Position numbers and translations under genes: made by a program
Source of the DNA: Helicobacter pylori oki112
GTDB lineage: Bacteria; Campylobacterota; Campylobacteria; Campylobacterales; Helicobacteraceae
Length of the DNA: 64,000 nt
Assembly: GCF_000600085.1 (NCBI RefSeq)
Contig: NZ_CP006821.1
Span: 868,001 to 932,000, forward strand
Direction of reading: 5' to 3'
Shown here: positions 37,348-47,241 of the stretch, piece by piece
Layout of the letters: the number at the start of each line of letters is the position of its first letter
Numbering within the stretch: the stretch's first letter is position 1
Notes under the pieces: generated by a model
What the model saw: the letters and a program-made list of their open reading frames with translations, nothing else
Database searches by the model: none
What the model was told of the DNA's origin: nothing

Positions 37348-38793
37348 TTACTTTGAATCTTTCAGTAACGCTTTTTGTAACTTTTGCTTGTCGTACTTGA
37401 GCTTGTCCTTTAGAGGTGAGAGCAGATTTTGAATGCTCTCATAGCCACACAGCATTCCCTCTTTATAGGGGTCGTTTTTGATTTTGACATAGAGACTGAT
37501 GCCATTAGCATAACACAAGCCATTAGACTTAATATAGTAGCTCTTAATTTCTTCTTCTAAGCTTCTCAAGTCATTAGGGTTGAGAGGTGTTTTTTTGCTG
37601 TAAGAATTTTCACTAATCAAAGTCCCTTGATAGCTTCGTTTGATCGTGGTTTCTTTATCCACTAACAATCCATTATAATTTTCTTTTTCCTTGACAACTC
37701 TCATTGTTTCATCAGGATTACTTGTTCTAGGAGAAATAGGCACTTCCACTACTCTAGGTTTCTTAGCATTTTTCTTTTTCAACTCTGCTTCTAAAGCTTT
37801 TAGTTTCTTTTGATTTTCTAAGTCTTTGAGCTTGTATTTAGCCAATTCAGCCTCTTGTTTTTCTTTTTCTGCTAAGAGTTTCTTTTCCCTCTCTTCTTCA
37901 TTGGCTATGAGTTGGGAGTTAGCGATTAGCTCTTCTATGAGCTTCTCTTTGCTGTTTTCAGGAGCGGTTTGAGTGGCATAAGGTGATGGTTGAGCCTCAT
38001 TGGCGTTATTTGTCTCTTTTAGTCTATACAAGCTATAAGGAGCAATGATATTAGGTTTTTGAGTAGTGCTATCGCTAGTGGGCATAGCTACCATTTCATC
38101 TCTTAGGGGCGAACACACTTCATCATTGGGTCTGCAGATCACATCGTTGGCGTAGTTGAAATACGCGCGTTTTTGTTGTTCAAAAAGCTTATCCTCATCA
38201 ATTGACGCTCCCTTATCAAGCGTATGGGCATTGGGATCGCTTCTTTTTGGCACTCTCAAAAAAGTCGCTTGGGCGTAAGGCAGGTTTTCATTGATTTTTA
38301 AGACAAACTTAGCGTTTCGTTTGTTGAGCGCTTTTAGAATGTTGTAATACCCATTGACTTGTTCTAGTGAGCCTGTGATGATGATGAGATCCGCATAGGT
38401 TCCCATTGCTCTTGTTTTGATAATGGGGTTTTCTATGGATAGATAGTTGTTGTAATCCAATAGATCCATAGCGTAGAGATAGGTTTTGTCTTTCAAAGCG
38501 CTATTACCAAACCAATCCCCAAAGCTTTTGTCATTCACATTCAAGGTGTCGTATATATCAAAAAGTGCTTGAGTTTTTGTGTCATCAACAGAAACATATT
38601 GAGGTTTCTTATGATCAGGGATCTGTTGGCGCTGTCTGGCTTCTTTTTTGAGTCGTTTAGCTTCTTTCTTGGTTTCTTTAGTTTCTTTAGTGGCCTTAAT
38701 GACCTTATCGGCTTCACTTATTTCTTTAGCATAAAGAGTGTTAGAGGTTAGTAAGCCTATGAGCGATATAGCGGTTGCTAGTTTTCTAAACAT
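37348..38793 (-). CDS. cag3: Cag3 (Cag-delta), outer-membrane core complex subunit
   Basis: The ATG at 38793 gives the usual 481 aa, with a signal peptide (MFRKLATAISLIGLLTSNTL) and AAAAGGAAACTA just before it. The N-terminal mature part is Lys/Glu-rich. A coiled-coil lies near residues 280-345. Cag3 joins CagT, CagM, CagX and CagY in the core complex. In this strain the upstream frame is open without a stop into the cag2 region. Confidence 0.95.
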   Translation of the reverse strand: MFRKLATAISLIGLLTSNTLYAKEISEADKVIKATKETKETKKEAKRLKKEARQRQQIPDHKKPQYVSVDDTKTQALFDIYDTLNVNDKSFGDWFGNSALKDKTYLYAMDLLDYNNYLSIENPIIKTRAMGTYADLIIITGSLEQVNGYYNILKALNKRNAKFVLKINENLPYAQATFLRVPKRSDPNAHTLDKGASIDEDKLFEQQKRAYFNYANDVICRPNDEVCSPLRDEMVAMPTSDSTTQKPNIIAPYSLYRLKETNNANEAQPSPYATQTAPENSKEKLIEELIANSQLIANEEEREKKLLAEKEKQEAELAKYKLKDLENQKKLKALEAELKKKNAKKPRVVEVPISPRTSNPDETMRVVKEKENYNGLLVDKETTIKRSYQGTLISENSYSKKTPLNPNDLRSLEEEIKSYYIKSNGLCYANGISLYVKIKNDPYKEGMLCGYESIQNLLSPLKDKLKYDKQKLQKALLKDSK

Positions 38794-39153
38794 TAGTTTC
38801 CTTTTTTTCAGATTGATATAGAGACAAAATTCCATTGCATTTAAGGTAAGCGATGCAGCTGTAAAAAACTCATTGTTTTTGAAATTCTTTTTTCTTTTCA
38901 TCAATCCATTGCATTTGGGATATTTAGGATCTTGTGGATCCACGCTAGCAATCCATTTGCACTTAAGATAATTTTTACACCTTAAGAAAAAAGAATTTTC
39001 TTTAATATTAGCTTTTACACTAGCCAAGCAGACCATTTTCATTAAGCCATTTATTTCTCGTAAAACGCCCTTACAGTCGCCTTTATTTATGTAATTAGAG
39101 CAACCATAAAATGAGACACTATTCAATTCTCTTTGTATCATTTTATAGGCCAC
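38794..39153 (-). CDS. cag2: Cag2 (Cag-epsilon) frame, fused in frame to cag3
   Basis: The frame opens at GTG 39153 or ATG 39141 (MIQRELNSVSFYGCSNYINK) and runs 120 codons directly into cag3 with no stop. It is Cys/Lys-rich (CSNYINKGDC, LRCKNYLKCKW, PKYPKCNG), with CxxxxxC and CxxxxC spacings that could bind metal, though this is only a guess. Position fits cag2 (HP0521), the most variable gene of the island and dispensable for secretion. There is no good ribosome binding site for either start. Confidence 0.55.
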
Positions 39154-39248
39154 TTGTGTGGGCCATGCAGTGAGTAATAAACCACTAGAGCACCTAAATT
39201 TTTGAAATTTTCTCTTGTTCTTTCTTTAGTCAAAATCGTTGTTTTGCC

Positions 39249-39596
39249 TCAATCTTTCGTCTCTTTAGCTTCAGTTGGTTTGTTGGTAACGCTTGTTGCT
39301 TGAGATTTTTGGGTTTCGTTATTGACAGTTGTTGCCGCTTTAGGTTGTTTTTTGGACAATTTTTCAACTAATTTCACTAAGTTGATATTAGAAAAAGACA
39401 AAAAGATTCCTATTGCGACAAAGATTATCCCAACAATCCCTATAGCACCGCTCAAGACACAACATAAAACCCCTGCTCCAATGAGACCTAATGCATCATA
39501 ACGCTTATCAGTCAAATTGTTTTTGAAAAAAATCACAAAAGCGTTTGGTTTTTTTGTTTCATGAGTTGCTTCAGTTGTATTGATTGTGTCAGCCAT
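39249..39596 (-). CDS. cag1: Cag1 (Cag-zeta), small membrane protein
   Basis: I choose the ATG at 39596 (MADTINTTEATHETKK), seven bases after GGAGG, giving 115 aa. The frame is open 32 codons further without a ribosome binding site. A central hydrophobic pair of segments (ALGLIGAGVLCCVLSG, IGIVGIIFVAIGIFLSF) is flanked by Thr/Lys-rich tails. It is the last gene of the island before the right direct repeat (HP0520). Its role is unknown. Confidence 0.9.
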   Translation of the reverse strand: MADTINTTEATHETKKPNAFVIFFKNNLTDKRYDALGLIGAGVLCCVLSGAIGIVGIIFVAIGIFLSFSNINLVKLVEKLSKKQPKAATTVNNETQKSQATSVTNKPTEAKETKD

Positions 39597-39725
39597 AGCA
39601 TTACCTCCATAATGGTATATTTTCAATTTGTTACTATGAAACAAATCCATGTTATTATAGCAAAAAATATAAAACCATCTCCATGTTGCCATTATGCTGT
39701 TGTTTGTAATTTAAAAAAAGATGAT

Positions 39726-39757
39726 AAAAACAGGCTAAAGAATGGCTCAAATTGTAA
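39726..39757. repeat. Right direct repeat of the cagPAI
   Basis: Exact copy of 2484-2515, the murI 3' end. It also supplies the ATG (39742) of the next gene in a frame different from that of murI. Confidence 0.95.
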
Positions 39758-40623
39758 AAGGATCTGACATTTTTAAAGATTTTTATCGCACCACCCTCTC
39801 TTTTTTAAAGCCTTTATTGCTTTTACTAGTTTTATTGTTGCCGTTTTCACTTTGTATAGCTGATGAATATATTAGCATAAGTGATGATTGGGATGAAAGG
39901 GCGCGAAATCAATGGGATGAAATTGCGCGAAATCATAAGACATATTATTTTGAAAATGGTTTAGACCATTTTAATCAAGGCCAATACAAGCAAGCCTTTA
40001 AAGATTTTAAATTGGCGCAAGAATACAGCATTGGGCTTGGCAGCGTTTATTTAGCCAAAATGTATTTGGAGGGAAAGGGCGTGAAAGTGGATTACAAAAA
40101 AGCGCAACTCTATGCACAAAACGCTATCAAAGGGTATGGGAGCGGATTGTTAGGGGGCGCTCTTATTTTAGGACGCATGCAAGCAGAAGGCTTAGGGATG
40201 AAAAAGGATTTGAAACAAGCGCTCAAGACTTACAGGTATGTGGTTCGCATGTTTTCTAATAAAAGCACAAATTATTTTGCTAACAATTTTAGATTACCAA
40301 ACCTTGCGTTCACTAGTATGCTTATTGGATCGCGATTCATTGATCTTTCAGGTTTGAGCGCGAATCCTATAAAATTTGGAAAGAAATTTGGAATACTTGT
40401 TAAGAAATCCACTCAAATCAAAGATAAGACACTTCTTTGGGAAGATATTGCTGAAATTTCAAGCAATATTACTTTACTCAAACAACAAATGGGGGAAATC
40501 CTTTACAGAATTGGGATCGCTTATAAAGAAGGGCTTGGCACCAGAAAACAAAAAAGTAGGGCTAAAAAATTCTTGCAAAAATCCGCAGAATTTGGCTATG
40601 AAAAAGCCATGGAAGCTCTGTAA
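39742..40623 (+). CDS. Secreted Sel1-repeat protein (HP0519)
   Basis: The 293-aa protein begins MAQIVKGSDIF inside the direct repeat. It has a signal sequence (LSFLKPLLLLLVLLLPFSLC) and then Sel1/TPR-like helical repeats. Examples are YSIGLGSVYLAKMYLEGKGV, the QAEGLGMKKDLKQAL unit and a last one near IGIAYKEGLGTRKQKSRAKK. It lacks the regular cysteine pairs of Hcp proteins. Sel1 proteins bind partners at the surface or in the periplasm. No substrate is known to me. The ribosome binding site is weak. Confidence 0.8.
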   Translation: MAQIVKGSDIFKDFYRTTLSFLKPLLLLLVLLLPFSLCIADEYISISDDWDERARNQWDEIARNHKTYYFENGLDHFNQGQYKQAFKDFKLAQEYSIGLGSVYLAKMYLEGKGVKVDYKKAQLYAQNAIKGYGSGLLGGALILGRMQAEGLGMKKDLKQALKTYRYVVRMFSNKSTNYFANNFRLPNLAFTSMLIGSRFIDLSGLSANPIKFGKKFGILVKKSTQIKDKTLLWEDIAEISSNITLLKQQMGEILYRIGIAYKEGLGTRKQKSRAKKFLQKSAEFGYEKAMEAL

Positions 40624-40701
40624 TTTTTTTAATCAAATTTGTATCAAGCTTGACTGAATGGGTTAAAAATCCGTTTAGACCGCCCTCATTAAAGCAAAAC
40701 C

Positions 40702-41694
40702 CTATTTTTCCATTATAATAGACACTTGATTGTTTTCAATCTCTACATAGAGTTCTTTTTGAGAATTAGAGCTATAAGAGAGCTTGTTTTGCTGGTAGGC
40801 TTTGTAATCTTGGTCAAACGCCACATAAAATAGGCGTTTGTTCTGGGAATTGGGGTAAGGGATCACATTGATAGAAGAAAAAGCGATATTCTTTTTTTCA
40901 TTTTTCGCAAACACCCTTTTTTTATACTCTTTAAAAGCGTTGAATTTCATGCCATCATAGCGAGTGAAATTGGGGTTATAAAAACGCATGTAGCGTTCAA
41001 AATCGCCCCTAGTCCAGGCTTCTTTCCATTGAAAAAGGGAGCTTAAAATCATGCTCAATTCTTCTTTGGTGCTGGGGAAAAACTTGTCTTCATAGGTGAT
41101 AAGGAACGCTTTTTTGCCTTTTAATATTTTATCATAAGAGCTTAAAAGAGGGTTTTCAATCGCAATACAGCCCTTGGTGTTCAATTCATTTCGATCGCCA
41201 TTTAAAGGCATTCCATGCACCCAAATGCCATGCCCGGTGCGTTTTTTCAAGGTGTCATACAAATTAGGGTAATTCGTTACAAAAGCCAAAACGCCATAAT
41301 ATTGATCCAAGCGCTCTAATTTCTGCGTGATACGATACACCCCAATAGGCGTAGCCAAATCGCCCTCTAAAGTCTTATCGCCCTTTTTAGAGCCTACAAG
41401 GGCTTTAGAGCTGTTGATTTTTTTAAGCATGTTGTTGTCTATTTCATAAAACTCTAAACTAGGCTTGGATTTATCCGCCACAAATAAAAACTGCTTGTTT
41501 TGATAATAGCCAAAATCCGTGTCCTTGTTTTGAAGCTCTTCTGCCCAAAAAGATTTATCCGCCAAATAAGAATCCAGCTTTTGACCCACCACTTCCAAGC
41601 CTTGCTTTTGATAAAGACGCATGATTTCTAACAAACGATCACTAGCATTCAAGCCCACAAACCCCATTAATAAAGCCGGTAATACCTTTTTCAA
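40702..41694 (-). CDS. csd6: Csd6, periplasmic cell-shape L,D-carboxypeptidase
   Basis: The 330-aa protein (HP0518) starts at TTG 41694, overlapping the era stop as TTGA. After a signal peptide comes a YkuD-type domain with H160 in GIWVHG and C176 in TKGCIAIEN, the catalytic pair. A C-terminal NTF2-like domain follows. It trims peptidoglycan tetrapeptide to tripeptide and thereby sets helical shape. A link to flagellin glycosylation has also been reported. Confidence 0.93.
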   Translation of the reverse strand: MKKVLPALLMGFVGLNASDRLLEIMRLYQKQGLEVVGQKLDSYLADKSFWAEELQNKDTDFGYYQNKQFLFVADKSKPSLEFYEIDNNMLKKINSSKALVGSKKGDKTLEGDLATPIGVYRITQKLERLDQYYGVLAFVTNYPNLYDTLKKRTGHGIWVHGMPLNGDRNELNTKGCIAIENPLLSSYDKILKGKKAFLITYEDKFFPSTKEELSMILSSLFQWKEAWTRGDFERYMRFYNPNFTRYDGMKFNAFKEYKKRVFAKNEKKNIAFSSINVIPYPNSQNKRLFYVAFDQDYKAYQQNKLSYSSNSQKELYVEIENNQVSIIMEK

Positions 41695-42596
41695 TCCCTA
41701 TTCCTTTGATGGGTATAACCCAGTTTTTGCAAGTTCTTTTCTTCCTTGCTCCATGATTTTTGAGCGATCACTTGCAAGTTTAAAAAAACCTTTTTTTCGC
41801 CCACTTCTTGCATTTTCAATCTAGCACTAGTCCCGATGCGTTTGATATTCACCCCGTTTTTGCCTATCACGATTTTTTTTTGGCTTTCTTTTTCTACGAT
41901 AATATGCGCATACACCTTGTCTATGCGTTCTTCTTCTATAAATTTATCAATCATCACATCGCTTTCATAAGGGATTTCATCGCTCAAAAAATCAAACAAA
42001 CTCTCCCTAATGATTTCCTTATAAATATCGCGCATTTTTTCATCGCTCATCAAATCCTTTTCAAAAAGCCATGCGCTAGGGCTTAAATGCTTGCTGATGC
42101 ATTCTAAAAGCGCGTTTAAATTTTGAGATTTTTTCGTGCTCAAAGGCACTAGATCTACAAATTGCGAATCGTATTGTTGATACTCTTGTAATTTTTGCAA
42201 AACCTGCTTATGCGTAGCGGTATCAATCTTACTCACAGCCAAGATATGGGGTTTTTGACACAAACTCAAAAACTCTTCATAGCCTTTTAAATCGTCATGC
42301 ACAGAAGCTAAAAAAACGCACAACTCAGCATCGCCCATCGCTTTTAAAGCCTGTGAGAGCATGCATTGGTTGAGTAATTTTTCTTGATGATGAAGCCCTG
42401 GCGTGTCTAAAAAAATGATCTGGCTCTCATAGCCTTCTTTATCTTTGAAAGGCACGATGCATTTCATTAATTTTCTTGTCGCATTAGCCTTATGTGAAAC
42501 GAGGGCTAAATGAGCGTTTAATAAAGTGTTTAAAAGAGTGCTTTTTCCAGCGTTTGGTTTGCCTATAAGAGCTACAAAGCCCGCCTTAGTTTTCAT
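41691..42596 (-). CDS. era: GTPase Era
   Basis: The 301-aa protein has P-loop GKPNAGKST (residues 12-20), G3 DTPGLHHQ, G4 SKID and a C-terminal KH domain with [13 protein letters not shown]. Era binds 16S rRNA and helps 30S subunit maturation. Its start overlaps the hslU stop as TAATG, and its stop overlaps the csd6 TTG, so the block is translated as a unit. Confidence 0.97.
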   Translation of the reverse strand: MKTKAGFVALIGKPNAGKSTLLNTLLNAHLALVSHKANATRKLMKCIVPFKDKEGYESQIIFLDTPGLHHQEKLLNQCMLSQALKAMGDAELCVFLASVHDDLKGYEEFLSLCQKPHILAVSKIDTATHKQVLQKLQEYQQYDSQFVDLVPLSTKKSQNLNALLECISKHLSPSAWLFEKDLMSDEKMRDIYKEIIRESLFDFLSDEIPYESDVMIDKFIEEERIDKVYAHIIVEKESQKKIVIGKNGVNIKRIGTSARLKMQEVGEKKVFLNLQVIAQKSWSKEEKNLQKLGYTHQRNRD

Positions 42597-43927
42597 TATA
42601 AAATATACTTCACTAAATTTTCATCAGCCACTAAATCCTCTAGCTTGGATTGGACCAACTCTTTAGTGATAGTAACCTTTTGCCCAGAATAGTCCTCCGC
42701 TTCAAAGCTAATGTCTTCTAACACTTTTTCAATGGTGGTGTGCAACCTTCTAGCACCTATATCTTCGCTTTTTTGATTGGCGTTATAAGAAAGTCTGGCT
42801 AACTCTTTGATCGCATCGTCTTCAAACGCAATTCCTACGCCTTCCACTTTTAAAAGGGCTTGGTATTGCTTGATGATAGAGTTTTTAGTTTGGGTTAAAA
42901 TCATATACATGATTTCTTCGGTTAAATTCTCTAACTCCACCCTTAAGGGGAAACGCCCCTGCAATTCAGGGATTAAATCGCTTGGTTTAGAAAGATGAAA
43001 AGCCCCGGCTGCAATGAATAAAATATGCTCTGTTTTAATAGAGCCATACTTCGTATTCACCACACTCCCCTCTACAATCGGCAACAAATCCCTTTGAACC
43101 CCCTCTTTACTGGGATCTTGACGGCTTCCTTCTTTAGAGCTTACAGCGATCTTATCAATTTCATCAATAAAAATCACCCCTGAACTTTCCGCACGCTTCA
43201 AACCCTCCATTTTAATGGCTTCGCTGTCTAAAAGCGTGTCGCTAATTTCCGCTTTTAGGACTTCTTTAGCCTCTTTAACGCTTAAAGTTTTTTTGACTTT
43301 ATCCTGTTCTTTATGGAAAACCTTAATCAAGTTTTCTTGAACCCTTAAAATTTCAGGCGGCACATTAGAATCAATCTCTATGCTTTTTTTACGCACTTCA
43401 ATTTCAATTTCTTTACTATCCAACTCGCCTTGCGCGATTCTTTGTTGCATTTTTAAAAGGCTGTTAGCGTATTCTTGTTTTTTTTCTTCGCTCACGCCAC
43501 TAGGCAAGGGGGGTAGGAGTTTTTTAGCGATTTTTTCTATAACCGCTTCTTCAATCTTGTCTTTTAATTTTTCTTTATGCTCATTTTCCACTAAAAGCAC
43601 GCTGTTATTGACTAAATCCCTTACCATAGACTCCACATCGCGCCCCACAAAACCCACTTCTGTGTATTTGCTCGCTTCCACTTTCACAAAGGGGAGTTCC
43701 ATGATTTTTGCTATTCGTCTTGCGATTTCCGTTTTACCCACGCCAGTAGAGCCAATCATTAAAATGTTTTTAGGCGTGATTTCTTCTTGTAAGGATTTTT
43801 CCAGTTGCAAACGCCTGTAACGATTCCTAAAAGCGATAGCGATAGACTTTTTAGCTTCCTTTTGCCCAATGATGTATTCATCCAAATAAGCGACAATTTC
43901 TCGTGGGGTCATATTCAATTTAGACAT
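42596..43927 (-). CDS. hslU: HslU, ATPase of the HslUV protease
   Basis: The 443-aa AAA+ unfoldase feeds substrates to Hsl[18 protein letters not shown] is the family N terminus. Walker A GSTGVGKT has lysine 65, and Walker B is [12 protein letters not shown]. The I domain (about 110-230) is present. The C terminus ends ENLVKYIL, the tail that docks into HslV. The ATG overlaps the hslV stop (TAATG). Confidence 0.97.
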   Translation of the reverse strand: MSKLNMTPREIVAYLDEYIIGQKEAKKSIAIAFRNRYRRLQLEKSLQEEITPKNILMIGSTGVGKTEIARRIAKIMELPFVKVEASKYTEVGFVGRDVESMVRDLVNNSVLLVENEHKEKLKDKIEEAVIEKIAKKLLPPLPSGVSEEKKQEYANSLLKMQQRIAQGELDSKEIEIEVRKKSIEIDSNVPPEILRVQENLIKVFHKEQDKVKKTLSVKEAKEVLKAEISDTLLDSEAIKMEGLKRAESSGVIFIDEIDKIAVSSKEGSRQDPSKEGVQRDLLPIVEGSVVNTKYGSIKTEHILFIAAGAFHLSKPSDLIPELQGRFPLRVELENLTEEIMYMILTQTKNSIIKQYQALLKVEGVGIAFEDDAIKELARLSYNANQKSEDIGARRLHTTIEKVLEDISFEAEDYSGQKVTITKELVQSKLEDLVADENLVKYIL

Positions 43928-44469
43928 TAAAGCTCCAAAATTTTAATATTCGTGTTGGTGTAAATGCAAAGATCCCCTGCGATTTTTAAGGACTCTTCTA
44001 CAAGTTTTCTAGGCTCTAAATGAGCGAAACTATCTAAAGCCCTAGCCGCACTTAAGGCGTAATTCCCCCCACTCCCAATAGCAGCGATCTTATTGTCTTC
44101 AGCCTCTAAAACATCGCCTGTTCCGCTCAAAATGAAAATGTGATCCAAATTTAAAACGATCATCATCGCTTCCAGTCGGCGTAAATACTTATCTTTGCGC
44201 CATTCTTTACTGAAATCCACCACGCTTTTAAACAAATCCCCTTTTTTGCTCTCTAAAATGCGCTCAAACATATCAAACAAACTAAAAGCGTCCGCAGTGC
44301 TCCCGGCAAACCCGCTTAAAACCTGGTTGTGATACAAGCTTCTGATTTTTGTCGCATTGGCTTTGACTACGCAATTGCCTAAAGTTACCTGCCCATCGCC
44401 TCCAATGAGCGCGAACTTCTTACCCCCCATCTCCCCTCTATAGCCTAAAATCGTCGTCGCTTCAAACAT
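43927..44469 (-). CDS. hslV: HslV, proteolytic subunit
   Basis: The 180-aa peptidase is of the proteasome beta type. [13 protein letters not shown] implies a four-residue propeptide and Thr5 as the catalytic N terminus, a little longer than in E. coli. [14 protein letters not shown] is the conserved Gly-rich stretch. It lies three bases after rplI on the same strand. Confidence 0.96.
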
Positions 44470-44472
44470 TTT

Positions 44473-44922
44473 CTACTCAGCCACCACATCAATTTTAAAC
44501 GCGCCCACAACCCCCGATCCAAGCTTGACTTCAATCTCATAAATCCCTGTGCTTTTAATCGGGTGTTTGAGTTCAATGTCTTTTTTATCTAAATTTAAAC
44601 TCGCATGCTGTTCTTTCAAACGCTCCGTGATCTCTTCTTTAGTGATCGCTCCAAATAAAGAGCCGTTCGCGCCGACTTTTTTGTGGATAGTCAGCGTGAT
44701 GGTTTGTAAGGTTTCTACCATTTGCAATTTTTGCGCCTTTTCTAGGGCTTCTTTTTCCGCTTTCTTTTTAACTTCAGCTTTGTATTTGTTGATCACTTCG
44801 TTAGTGGCGAGTTTGGCTTTTTTGTTAGCGATTAAAAAGTTATTCCCATAGCCATCTTTAACCTCACACACTTCACCCGCTTTGCCTAAATTTTTCACAT
44901 CTTCTAATAATAGAACTTTCAT
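44473..44922 (-). CDS. rplI: 50S ribosomal protein L9
   Basis: Two ATG codons are adjacent. I use the second (44922), five bases after AAGGGG, which gives the usual 149 aa starting MKVLLLEDV. The N-terminal domain has GYGNNFLI, then come the long connecting helix and the C-terminal domain. It is the first gene of the rplI-hslV-hslU-era-csd6 block. Confidence 0.96.
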   Translation of the reverse strand: MKVLLLEDVKNLGKAGEVCEVKDGYGNNFLIANKKAKLATNEVINKYKAEVKKKAEKEALEKAQKLQMVETLQTITLTIHKKVGANGSLFGAITKEEITERLKEQHASLNLDKKDIELKHPIKSTGIYEIEVKLGSGVVGAFKIDVVAE

Positions 44923-44997
44923 CATATCCCCTTTAAGTTTTAAGTAATTTGTGATTATACTCTTTATTTTAATAAGTTGGGTTTTTATTGCCTGTTC

Positions 44998-47106
44998 CTA
45001 CCACCCATCTGTTTTTCTAAAGCCTGTTTGATCAACCCCAAACAATAAGGGATATCCTCTTTTGTTTCTAGCTTGACTTCTATGTCCCCATTCCCCCAAA
45101 TGACCCTTATTAGTCATATCCCTTGCCAGATTTTTTTCGTCTTGCAGTTCATTGAATTTTATATTTAAATACAATTTTAAGTCTTTGTTTTGCACAATAA
45201 TATCCACAAAATTTTTGTCAAACTTATAAGAGATATAATCTTGATTAAAATTTTCAACGATCCTTTTTTCATCAAGAGCTTTAATCTCTTTGCTTAAAAT
45301 ATCAAATAATTCCCTTGAATGAGAACCAAACTTATAAGAGCTTAAATCATAAACCTTTTTTTCTTTCTTGGGTTTATACTTCTCTAATGTTTCTGCATCT
45401 AGATTGGGGTAAGTCCAAATCTTTAAAGCCCAATCCGCTAAATCATTAGCTCTTTTTTCAATCTTTTTTTCGTCAAAAGATTCCAAATCTTTTAAACTTT
45501 GATTGAGTCTCAACGGGCTTTGTTTGAAGCCCTTCTCCATATCTCTTTTTTCTTGGAAAGAATTGTTACTATACTCCTGGTTATAACCGGTTTTAGTAAG
45601 ATTCCCTATTGTGTGGAGATATTTATCGTGTATTGCTTTAAAATTTTCACCCAAATCCCTTTTCCATTCTTCTGTGAGTATTTGAGGCATGATGTGTTCT
45701 ATAGTGCATTCTTGAGTATCGACCGGCTCTTCTGTGTCAAATTTTTCTAACCTTTCAAGAAAGTATTTAGTTTTCTTTTTCTTTGTTTTATTTCGACCAT
45801 AAAGTTCTTTCGTAATAAAAGAATCTTTAAATTCAAAATCGTTTGGAAATTTTTGATTCCCTGTTAGCGACCCAAAATGCTCCTCCACGCTTTTAAGGTA
45901 TTGCTTTTTATCAATCTTTTTTGTAAAAGAGGGAAAGAATTTATTGAGTCCGTTGGAAGGAATACCGCACACCGCCCTTCTGCAAATATAGCTCTCTGTT
46001 AAATAGATAGTAGGGATAAAATCAGCCTTGGATAAAACCCCATCGCTATAATCGCTATAAAGCTCTAGTAATAGCGGATAGATCACATCCATCTCTAAAT
46101 CCACCAAAAAACTTAAAGCCTTGTTTAAATCTTTATCGGCTTCTTTTTTGAATGCAATCTGGCAAAAATACCCGCAATATTTTTGCAAATCTTTTAGTAA
46201 ATCCTCTATTTCTATCCCCTCTTTTTGCTGATAATCCTTGAAAGCTTCATAAACTCTTTTCTCATTGGGAATCTTTCCTATTTTGATCGTGAGATAATGC
46301 CGGACAAATTTATTAAACAAATCCTCTCTCTTACTCTGTTTCTCACTCTGTTTCTTACTCTGTTTAAAATCCTCCTCCATAGCCCTCCAATATTGATTAT
46401 AAAAATCTTCTTGTTTTTCAACCTCTGTTTCCATTATGATATAGTTTCTGATCAAATCTGTTTGCGTGAGTTCGATACCTTTTGAGTTCATGCTCTCAAA
46501 AATAAGTTGAGGATCATCTTTTTCTTTCTTTAAAGCAATCCAAACTATCATGAGTTTTTCTAATCCTTTAAAAATCGTTTCTAGTTTGTCGGTGTTTTTA
46601 CGGATCCATTCTTCAAATAATTTAAAATTTTCCACTATTTTTAACGAAGGCTCGCTCGGTTTTCTTCTGTCTTTATCAATCAAAGACAGCAAGGTGTCTT
46701 TATCAGACTCTGATAAGATGAGTCTGAATTTCTTATCGCCGTCCTTATCGCTGTTGATAAGATAGCTCTCTATTTTTTTATGCGAAAATTTTTCCAAGAT
46801 TTTAACTTCATCGCTTAAGTGATTCCTTAAAGCGATAAACAAAAGCGTGATAGTAGTGAGCCTTTGTTGGCCGTCAATGATGAGTAATGGATTGTTAGAG
46901 TGCGTATTACCATCTAGCACATACAAAATAGAACCGATAAAATGCCCGTTCATCTTATCATTCCCACCAATTTTTATAATATCATCCCATAATTGTTCGC
47001 ATTATTCCTTTTTCCAACTATACAACCTCTGATAGATAGGAATGACAAATTGATTGTTTTGATTTTCTTCAAAAAATCTTAATAGTGTGGCTTCTTTTGC
47101 TTCCAT
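44998..47106 (-). pseudogene. DUF262/DUF1524 GmrSD-like protein with a premature stop
   Basis: From ATG 47106 (GGAG six bases upstream) the frame reads through FVIPIYQRLYSWKKE, then hits TAA at 47002-47004 (codon 35), and continues CEQLWDDI in the same frame to a normal end, 702 codons in all. The DGQQRLTT motif of DUF262 lies near codon 78. The HNH-like IEHIMPQ of DUF1524 is in the second half. These are the two domains of GmrSD-type modification-dependent restriction enzymes. A later ATG at 46953 gives 651 aa without the N-terminal part. Confidence 0.85.
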
Positions 47107-47190
47107 AATACACTCCTTGATTTAGCGGATTTTACCGCATGCATCTTAATCAAACTTGATACAGATTTTACTTTTTTACCCCATAAATGC

Positions 47191-47196
47191 TATAAT
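47191..47196 (+). promoter_or_regulatory. -10 box of the glnA promoter
   Basis: TATAAT in ATGCTATAATCACC, 46 bases upstream of the glnA ATG. AAAGG before the ATG is the ribosome binding site. Confidence 0.6.
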
Positions 47197-47241
47197 CACC
47201 CCTATCAATCAAACTCAATTCATAACAATTAAAGGTAGTTA

